From contig NW_005434605.1 of NCBI RefSeq assembly GCF_000315625.1, forward strand, positions 26,075 to 50,774: a DNA stretch of 24,700 nt, given 5' to 3'. The position numbers were made by a program, and so were the translations under genes. Below are positions 17,201 through 24,700 of this stretch, one piece after another. This DNA is from Guillardia theta CCMP2712 (lineage: Eukaryota; Cryptophyceae; Pyrenomonadales; Geminigeraceae). Below the pieces are notes generated by a model that saw only the letters and a list, made by a program, of their open reading frames with translations, was not told where the DNA came from and made no database searches. Numbering within the stretch: position 1 is the first letter of the stretch; each line of letters begins with the position of its first letter.

Positions 17201-19295
17201 GCCAGCCGCAATGCCTGCCAACAACGATATGAGAACAGGCGGAGCGGCGGCAGCAGAGGCAGCAAGGAGGACAGAGGGCAAGTGAGATATGGCAGGGCAG
17301 CGATCGGAGATCGGAGAGGACCAATGCAAGACATGTCACCTGAGATCAAATCCATCTGAATGTCGAACGTCATGGCAAACCGATTGTTCAACATGTCACG
17401 AATGCTGCCGTACTCGAAGTACTGCATCAGCAAGAACTCCTTGCCGTACTCGAAGCACGCTCCCATGATCGGGCACAAGTTGGGATGCCTCATCGAGATC
17501 ATGACCTTGACCTCGGTCATCAGTTGCGACCGGATGCTCTTGTTCAGGCCCTGGCCCCGACCGATGAGCAGCTCCATGAGCTGCGGCTGGTCCTGGTCCT
17601 TCATCCCTGTCCCCGAGTTCGACTTCGTCAGGTCGACCTCTCCGGAAGTTCCCCTAGCACTGATCCCGCTCGAGGTCGGCGAGGAGTGGCTCACCCTGTT
17701 AGCAAGGTTCGGCTGCCAGGCGACAGAGTTCATGGCTGACTTGAGCGGCATCTGGTTGAGCTTCAACGCTTCCGACGGCGAAACCAGCCGCTTACATGCC
17801 ACCACTTGACTTCGAAAGTGAACCTTGAGAACAACCCCGAACGATCCTTGCCCGAGCACCTCAGGCTTCTCCGGAAAGCTTACTTCATCCCAGCTGACCT
17901 TCCACAAGTTCTCTTTGCGACTCTTGATGTATCCCACCAGGAAGAACACCCCGATGCAAACGAGCGCAAACCCTCCGAGCGAGATCAGCACAACAGTCCC
18001 CACGTTCCTCGCAGCCCACGAGGCCCCAACATCCTGCGAGTTGCACGGGCACAAGCTCTCGACCAAACTCATGTTGGGCGCCGGCCATGATGGGAGGTCA
18101 CTGCACAAAAACAGCTGCGGGAGTGATTCGCACTGCTTCCCCTGCAGCAGAGCCAACGCGTTCGTCAGAGTCAACGTGCTTCCACTCGAGTGATTGCGAA
18201 CAACCCTCGTGATCGGAGCCTTCGGGAGGTCTGCGTTCGGGTTCAACTTGACGATCATCTCGTTATCCCAACACGCGACTTTCCCTTGCAAAACCTTATC
18301 CAGGAGCGAGGCGGTCATGTTCAGCTGAACACCGATGTCCAGGTGCGCTACGACAACTACAGGCGCTGCATAGATAGGGAGCAGCATAAATCTCGTGCGC
18401 TGCTCCAGGGAAAGCGACTGGGGCGCCACGTCCACCCCCGCAAAGTCGATGCTTGCACCCAACTCAGAGAAATTGAGCAAATCCCCTCCGTTGTAGTTCA
18501 CCACCGTGCTCGGCTGCAAGTTGATGGTGTAGTAGTTGTTGAGCTTCGTGAAGAGAGGAGAGAGGAGAGTAGAGCCATAGGCCACAATCTTGGTGGTGGT
18601 CTTTGAAGTCACAGGGAATGACATGTTGGCTACCTTCTTACCATTGCACGACAGCTCTGAGATCGATTCCAACACATAGCTTCTGATCTGAGCCGGCATC
18701 TCAACATACCAGGCATCGTTTGCAATCTTCCTGGCTTCGCTGGAGGTAACAATCCAGATCATGTACTCCTGCAACACCTTTACCCTCAGGCACTCCTCCA
18801 CGGTAGCCACTTGGAAGTTGTAAGGGAGCAGCAGGTAGGCCATCCCAACCAAGGGCCATGCACCAGGGAATAGGGCATGAGCAAAATCTGGACACCTGGA
18901 CCTCGCAAACCCAGGACACCTCTCGTTGATAATCAGCTCAGGTTGCAACGAGGCATTCACGCTGTGCATGGTGGGGAGCATGAATCCACCGTCCAGCCCT
19001 TGTACCGCTACGATCTGCAAGTTCCTGTTGTAAGATCCATCAATATATGTCGGGTAGCCTGCATAGCCTATGGAGAAGAGATTATCCCTCAACCCCTCCA
19101 AGAGGGCATTGGTCGTTTCCTGCAGCAGGAGAACAAGTCAGCAGCGAGCGGGCATGGCGCCAACGAGGAAACAACCTTGCGGACAAACAGGTCGCACACG
19201 GGGAGCGTCCCTGACTGTCCTACAACAGGGAGAATGGAAATCTGCAGGAGCAGGAGCAGGAGCAGGAGCAGCATCCAGCCCCGCGCCTTCATCAT
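14266..19295 (-). CDS. Receptor: permuted PstS-like ectodomain, membrane helix, TKL-like kinase, degenerate class III cyclase
   Basis: Exons, minus strand: 19295-19176, 19119-17340, 17214-17111, 17056-16862, 16723-16541, 16290-16204, 16066-15947, 15892-15797, 15635-15531, 15369-15205, 15181-15092, 14897 into the gap at 14548, and 14400-14266. The first eleven join in phase (3045 nt, 1015 residues); the whole is at least ~1175. Signal peptide 1-26 (Leu run). Ectodomain: residues ~41-205 match the C-terminal half of PstS (SIGYAGYP, GGFMLPT, AWPLVGMAYLLL) and ~215-367 the N-terminal half (AYGSTLLSPLF, IDFAGVD, ACWDNEMIVKLNPNADLP, VVRNHSSGST). Membrane helix ~414-438. Kinase: LGQGSFG (462-468), K483, long Ser-rich insert 484-560, E576, HKDLKAAN (D653, N658), DFG (D671), APE. 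Cyclase 824-1035: LFADVV (D848) is kept, but the second metal Asp is Gly892, catalytic Asn is Thr970 and Arg is Gln974; C-terminal RGMVSIRGKGNFKTFWL is kept. The tail has RSRQEEE repeats next to the assembly gap. The last exon is inferred from an acceptor, an open frame and a stop. Confidence 0.88.
14449..14548. other. Assembly gap (100 N)
   Basis: Exactly 100 N, so probably of unknown true size. It falls between the RSRQEEE-coding repeat and the last exon of the receptor gene, almost certainly because the repeat could not be assembled. Confidence 1.
14570..14692 (-). repeat. ~24-bp tandem repeat coding for RSRQEEE units
   Basis: Units of TGCCTGCTCCTCCCCTCCTCC on the plus strand repeat five times. 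On the minus strand they continue the receptor frame as R-S-R-Q-E-E-E/G. They may be coding or the edge of an intron; the gap hides the answer. Confidence 0.85.
14945..15034. repeat. (GGGA)n tetranucleotide array in an intron
   Basis: About 22 GGGA units with one interruption (GGGGGGA), inside the 194-nt receptor intron 15091-14898. On the coding strand it is a TCCC tract upstream of the acceptor. Confidence 0.95.
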
Positions 19296-21003
19296 CCGTT
19301 CGCTCCCACAGCCATGGCGGGCATACTCGGATGCTGGTTAAATGGTGGTAAACAGAGTCGAAAATGGAGTTAAATAAGCCATAAAAGAGTTAAATTAGGC
19401 TACTTCTGATGTATTCAGGTCACGGTCCATCGGTTGTCCCGTCATCAAGAAAATGATTTAATTGGTTTTAAAATTACTTTTGGTATGTTGGAGACGAAAA
19501 ATCGATTTTTGATTCAGGGCCTTAACCGAAATAATACCTTTTCATGAAAATAATAATCAAGAATCGGGGGGATGATTTGATTTCACCCCACCCTTTGATA
19601 TCGTATTGAAGGGTAGTGAACAAGTTGAGGGTCGTGCAGGCATCCTAAAAACAGTTTTAAAAGTTGGTCGACAGACAGGTGGTGGTCACCATCATGGCAG
19701 AGGAAAAGGGGGTGTGACTCTATCTTTAAAAGTCTCTGCCTGGCGCATCAAGTCTCCTACTGATTTCCCAAATGCCAAAACAATATTCAAATTCTTTCTT
19801 AATCTTTGAATTACGAGGCACAGAATTAATGACAAATTTCGTACGTTTTTAGCTTGGAAAGCCGAGTAAGATGAGCACAGCAAAAGATAGGATTTCAAGG
19901 AATCACCCCCACCCTACCATCAGACGCACGCTCTTCCGTACCCCATGCACAATGCACCCTACCACACATTGACCCATGTCTTACCCCTAGCCTTCTTCTG
20001 TTTCCGACCCCTCAGCCACCACCCCACCTACTCTGTTGGCACCCTCTCACCTCACGGTGCCCTGACGGCCTATTTCCCAACGAGCCTCGGAGCTTCCGAC
20101 TCGTCCCTGTGATATGCGACATCCCGGAAACCACCAGCCCTATCTCCACCCCTACCCCTTCAACACCCCGACACTACCAGGTCACCACCCTGTAACAAGA
20201 GCACCACCCTTTGAACCCTCGGCGTCTGATTTGGCTTCACGCACAGGTCATGACCCCTTCATAAGATCATCATGCCAACGCGCTACTGGTGACAACTCCA
20301 CCCCTACCCTCCTAGTTTCAAGTACCCACCCATGGGTCGCAACCTGTACCACCCCTCACCCCCTAATTTTCAAAGCACCGTTGACTCAGAAGGCGTGACA
20401 GTCTCAGTTGCGACCTACCGTCCGAAGTACCACAGGCTTCTGGATGACCCCACCCTATCTTGCACTCTTGCATGTAGTAAATGCACCGGGTGTTTCCAGG
20501 CTTACACCTGGGGAGTGTCACAGTGTTGACCTCCGACCGTCCGACTCGAAGCTACTAGTGACAAGCAGATGGGGTGGAGCAAGAAGTGAAGAGAACAGGG
20601 CTAGAGGAGGTTGTAAGTGAACAAGAGGACCTGAACTCATGTGGGAGAACATGTCATGTACATGTCGAGCATGTCTTGGCAATGTAAGTAGAGACCAGCG
20701 CCATGGTATCCCGCCGAGCAAACTATGAGTCGTAAATGCGAGACACAAGGACGCAAATTTATATACCCTTCTGTAAGGAGATGCAGCCACAGGGTGATGT
20801 GTTGTGTCATAGAGTTATATCATACACGCTGCACGCGCCTTGTAAGCACCAAGACATTTGCTGCCCAAAGTCGTGCCCGGTACAAGGAGGATGTACAGCA
20901 GGATAGAAGACGTCTACAGGCAAATCTCAATACTACTCTGCTGGATGACACAAAGTATCAGCAACGGTTGAAGTTTACTGGAAATTCAACGCAAACATGA
21001 TAC
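19296..21003. other. Long spacer upstream of the receptor gene
   Basis: 19330-19900 is A/T-rich, with two copies of a GAGTTAAAT word at 19370 and 19388 and no gene. 19905-20540 is the C-rich dispersed repeat. An open frame at 20725-21000 (91 codons, ATG to TGA) ends four bases before the LTR-like element. Its last ~50 codons (SRARYKEDVQQDRRRLQANL...) look protein-like but match no family I know, so it is not called as a gene. Confidence 0.4.
19905..20540 (+). repeat. C-rich dispersed repeat, copy 3
   Basis: The longest copy: spaced ACCCC/CACCCT words, GGTCGCAACCTGTACC, CACCCCCTAATTTTCAAAG and GTTGCGACCTACCGTCCGAA. No coding frame. Confidence 0.5.
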
Positions 21004-21447
21004 TGTCATGTTGGCGACAAACAACAGGAGCGAAGAACAGCAGACAACCGCAAGTTCGTCACTCTTCACCTTTATGTGTGATCCAGCGGAGGTGCCTTGA
21101 GCATTCGCCGTGAACGTCTGCAACCCGTAAATCTTCGGAACCCGTAAATCTTCGGAACCCGTGAATCTTCGGGCAGGACGCAGATCTAAGCGGAAGCACG
21201 AGGGATGCTCGCTCGTGCAAGAGGAGCCTCACCACCGCTGGTGATTCCCCTCGACTATAAAAGGATCGTCAACAACGGCTAAGGTGGTCTGTCCTTTTCC
21301 CTTGCTGTGTGTGTCACGAATCGATAGTGTGTTTGTGTTATCAAATAAACTTCACATCTCTACTCTTCACCTTTGTGTGTGATCCAGCGGAATGGCCTTG
21401 AGTATTCGCTGTAGAGTCTGCAACCCGTAAAGCTTCGGGGTGTGACA
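21004..21447 (+). mobile_element. LTR-like element (possible solo or fragmentary LTR)
   Basis: The 444-bp segment begins TGTCA and ends TGACA, a terminal inverted repeat in TG...CA form. It contains a TATA box (TATAAAA, 21256-21262) and, 88 bases further, a poly(A) signal (AATAAA, 21344-21349), the order expected for U3-R of an LTR. A ~78-bp block (ACTCTTCACCTTTRTGTGTG ... CTTCGG) occurs at 21061-21138 and again at 21362-21438 with about ten differences. No matching target-site duplication is visible (GATAC left, GTTGT right), no polypurine tract precedes it, and no clear primer-binding site follows. A plain promoter with tandem duplication is an alternative. Confidence 0.4.
21121..21172 (+). 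repeat. 17-bp AACCCGTAAATCTTCGG triplication
   Basis: Three tandem near-identical copies inside the LTR-like element; a fourth single copy lies in the second block near 21422. Confidence 0.85.
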
Positions 21448-22081
21448 GTTGTCGTCTTAGTAGTTTTTTCGCTCGAGCTCATGAAAATTGCTTCCTGCTG
21501 GGGCAAAGTCTCGCCTTTGAAGGCTATGGGGACGGTGAGAACCTTCAGGGGCAGCTGAGGGGACCGAGCGATAGTCTCCCTCAGCCAATAGATGATTCAG
21601 AGCCCAGCTCTACACGACCACCACACAATGGTAGAGGTAGGAGACACATGGGGGCAAAACGAAAAAATGCCTCCAGGAATCGCGAAGACAACAAGCTGGT
21701 CTAGACAACGATGGAAGAGTCGAGTATGCTATCAGTGTGCTCTGGCTAACTTCGACGACACTGAGGACACAAAGCTGGCAAGTAGGCAGAACCTAGCTTG
21801 CAAAACGGTCTGAGGAAAAACAGCGAAACAGAAGAGAGAGAAGTGCCACTGGCTTCACGGAGATGAGCGGAACAGCATGAATTTGAACTATCCAGGAGGT
21901 GCCATGGTCCAACGTCCCCTCAGTGTTTAAGCTTCAGGTTCTAGCAGATTATTTTCGACATTCGTCGCTGATGGCCCTGAGATCCAACACTCCCCGCCCA
22001 AGAAGTCTTCAGCAAAGTAGCTTCAGCATCTCTTCTCTTCTTATCTCTTCTTTCTTCTCTTCCCTTCTCTTCCCTTCCCTT

Positions 22082-22223
<142 letters not shown>

Positions 22224-22431
22224 TCTCTTCTCTTCTCTTCTTTCCTCCTTGTCTTCTACTTCACTCCTCTTGCTCCTACTTCCCTTCCCTCCCCTCCGCC
22301 ACTCCAGATCTCTTATATCCATGCCCCGCTACCTATCGGGGTCCTAGGATAGTCATAGGTCCACACGGACCCCAACCTCAAAAAAAGAGAAGTTGGAAGG
22401 CATTACAAACGAGGGTGGGTGGAAGGCAGTG

Positions 22432-22560
22432 TTTATAAAGTAGGGGTAGGGGTACAAGTTGACTTTTAAATCAGGGGTACAAGCAAAGATTAATTGGGGT
22501 AAATTAGGGGTAGGGTAGTGGGAAAGACACAGGTAGGGGTCTACAGGACGGGGTGGTTAG
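22432..22560 (-). repeat. C-rich dispersed repeat, copy 4 (inverted)
   Basis: The plus strand reads GTAGGGGTAGGGGTAC, AAATTAGGGGTAGGGTAG and CAGGTAGGGGTC, the reverse complement of words in the other copies (for example CTACCCCTAATTT near 4267). Confidence 0.55.
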
Positions 22561-22927
22561 GAACTCTAACGGACCATGCGACTATGCTGAGGATAGGAGG
22601 GCGGGGAGCGAGAGGTTTGCGAAGAATGCAGAGGAGAGTGTCAGAAGAAGTGAGAGGAGGAAGTCAAACTGATGGAATGAACTGATGTGAGAACATCACG
22701 ACGACAAGATTGAAGGAGAAGATCGCAGCGGACGGAGAGGACGGGGCTTACAGTGAGTTGTTGGGAACTGTTTGTACGCCTGGGTACAAACATCTCGAAA
22801 GAAAGAGCATGCAGACGGTATGAAAGAAGATCTTGGTAGTAAGAGTGAGAAAACGAGTTAGTTCGGGGAAGAGAGGCCTGCACTCGATCTGGTGAGGGAC
22901 TCTGCTCTTGCATACAGGGTCTGCATA

Positions 22928-24700
22928 ATGTCGAGCTCCCGAAGGAGGCAAAGAGGACATACAGGTCAAACCAACAAATTCCACAAGGAGAAAGCAGAAG
23001 AGCAGGACGATAATCATGAAAACAAAGAAGCATCTCATCCTCCTGTACACGAGCGGCTCGAGGAGAACAGGCTAGTTGTTGGGTCACCAGCCAAGGCATC
23101 AACTTGGGAGAAGCGATCAAGGTCTGTGCGTTTCATTGACTGCCATCTTGCTCGTCCTTGCTGCCAGTCGTCGGACCTGACATGCTCTGTCTCAGCTCGA
23201 ATAAGCGACAAACTCCGACGTGGAAGAGGAAGTTCAAGGTCGGGGATGAGCTGGAGAGGAACAAGAGGATAGAGCTTCACGCCAAGGTCACCTCCCTCTC
23301 GGGGAAGCTGAGGAAGGCGTTCCTAGCCTCAGACGAGAGTGGAGATTCCAAGTGAGTCGAGAGGAGGAGGCGAAGGAAGAGTGAGGGACGAGGAGAGAGG
23401 GCGGGCGGAAGTGTTGATATGTAGGCATAGAGGAGGAGCAAGGGCAGGGGCAGGGGCAGGGGCAGGAGCAGGAGATCTAAACACATTGTGCAGGCTGCAG
23501 CCAGACGAAGTGAAGGAGATGCTGCATAAGTGGGGAAAGGATCTCAAGGACGACGAGATCAGCCTGCTGGAGAATTTCCTGTGGAAGGCGGACAGGAACG
23601 GAGACGGGGTGCTGGAATATGATGAGTTTGTGAACCGCCTGGCGGAGTTTGAGCAGTCGCTGCAGTTCGACCGAGCCAACCAGGTGTCGCATGAGGCAAT
23701 GACGGCGCTGGTGAACTCGAAACTTTGGAAGGAGATCGAGAGGAACAGGAGGGAGATCATCGCGGAGATGGCGAGGAGTGCGACGTCGGGGATCCGGTCC
23801 ATGTCCAAGGGGGAGGTGTGGGAGGCGCTGGGGAGGGTGAAGGGGATGAAGTTCACGGACGAGATCAAGGAGTGGTTCATAGCAGCCGCCAACACGTGGG
23901 ACGAGGAGAGGTTCAATGCTGGCTCGCTTTTCGATCGGTCCTCAGAAGCAGGAGGCTTCGACATCGCAAACTTCAACTTCATGAGGGATACGGTAAAGGA
24001 CCTGCGGCCAACGCACATGAGCCCTGAGAAGCTGGCTGAGTACAAGGCAAAGGCGCTGGCGCGGATGGAGAGAATGAGGCCAAAGATTGAGAATCTCATC
24101 TCAAAGCTCACGTTGCAGGTCGGAAACTCCCTCCACCGCGCCTTCCGCGCGCTCGATGACAACAAGACGGGCGTTCTGAACGCGGAGAAGATCTACAATG
24201 GCTTCAAGAGACATGGGGTGAAGATCAGCGAGGAGGAGGCGGGGGAGATCGTACAGGCGTGCGACATCAATGGGGACGGGCACATCGAGCTGATCGACTT
24301 CCAGAACTTGTTCACGGATGAAGTGAAGGTGAGAGGAGGAAGCGGAGGGGCAGCAGCGGGAGTGCTGGGGGAGGAGCAAAAGCAGAAAAAGGCAAGAGAT
24401 GGTAAAGGAGCAAGGGAGGAAGTTAGAGGAGGAATCAGAAGGGAGGAAGCAGAATGTAACTTTCCACCTCAACTTTATGCCCTCAGGCTACAGTGGACGT
24501 GGATAGAAATCGCTCGCTCGTCGTCCGATCGGCCGCGATCCCGTCGCTCGTGCTGCAGCAGATGCGGGAGAACGGAGGGAAGACAGGCAGGTGCTGTGTG
24601 AACGCTTCCATCGCTGACCCGCGATGGAGCAGAGAGGAAGTGGTTTTCTCAGTTCCACCAGGGAGACTGGCAAGTTGCCTCCTTCCTACCCCCCTCGGCT
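22928..24700 (+). CDS. Four-EF-hand calcium-binding protein (3' end beyond window)
   Basis: Exons 22928-23121, 23196-23351, 23494-24328 and 24487 to the edge join in phase, giving 466 codons so far with no stop. The N-terminal ~90 residues are basic and polar (MSSSRRRQRGHTG..., then TPTWKRKFKVGDELERNKR). EF loop 1 is D111-S113-D115-K117...E122 and is split by an intron at codon 117. EF loop 2 is canonical (DRNGDGVLEYDE, 150-161). A helical middle (162-330) has no EF signature. EF loop 3 (DDNKTGVLNAEK, 338-349) lacks the bidentate Glu at position 12. EF loop 4 (DINGDGHIELID, 374-385) has Asp there, which usually weakens Ca2+ and favours Mg2+. No kinase or other catalytic domain is visible before the edge. 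It is probably a Ca2+ sensor or cytoskeletal adaptor; the specific family is not recognised. The ATG at 22928 is the first in-frame ATG and precedes a clearly coding exon. Confidence 0.85.

Noticed and set aside
16283-17359. 358-codon plus-strand frame over the kinase exons
   Set aside because: Shadow of the minus-strand receptor. It runs through introns and exons alike with no recognisable domain.
21592-21813. 73-codon frame with CxxC near the LTR-like element
   Set aside because: A single CxxC pair and no conserved motif; too little to call a zinc-knuckle or transposase.

Overview
This window looks like nuclear DNA of a eukaryotic alga with a compact, intron-bearing genome. The genes are broken by short GT-AG introns (many of 40-60 nt, in every phase). 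Third codon positions are GC-rich, polypyrimidine and polypurine tracts run through introns and spacers, and there is one 100-N assembly gap. The style, together with a secreted starch/glycogen-binding protein, suggests a secondary-plastid alga such as the cryptophyte Guillardia. That is an inference from general appearance, not something the window proves. There are no operons. Genes were rebuilt by joining exons with matching phases, and total lengths were checked to be multiples of three.

Layout, left to right: (1) the 5' end of an unrecognised minus-strand gene with a mitochondrial-looking N-terminus (1-261). (2) A plus-strand, putatively myristoylated, Gln/Gly-rich zinc-ribbon protein (1202-2262). 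(3) A minus-strand STYX-like dual-specificity-phosphatase-fold protein in which the catalytic Arg is His (2573-3624). (4) A plus-strand HIT-zinc-finger protein of the ZNHIT1/SWC6 family, a subunit of the SWR1/SRCAP chromatin remodeller, with one of two zinc sites degraded (4902-5819). (5) A plus-strand long coiled-coil protein (6666-9300). (6) A minus-strand signal-peptide protein with an AMPK-type CBM48 domain (9382-10143). (7) A plus-strand BTB-BACK-LRR protein (11480-13982). (8) A large minus-strand receptor (14266-19295). (9) The 5' part of a plus-strand four-EF-hand protein running off the right edge (22928 to beyond 24700). Spacers hold simple repeats, a dispersed C-rich repeat family (about 4.2, 10.8, 20 and 22.5 kb) and an LTR-like element (21004-21447).

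The most remarkable object is the receptor at 14266-19295. It has a signal peptide, then a PstS-type (type II) periplasmic-binding-protein ectodomain whose two halves occur in swapped order, a single membrane helix, a TKL-like kinase domain with its catalytic residues intact, and a class III nucleotide-cyclase domain that has lost most of its catalytic residues. This resembles animal receptor guanylyl cyclases, but with a different ectodomain fold and the opposite catalytic status: the animal receptors have a dead kinase and a live cyclase. Two other genes here (STYX-like and ZNHIT1-like) also carry changed active-site or metal-site residues.
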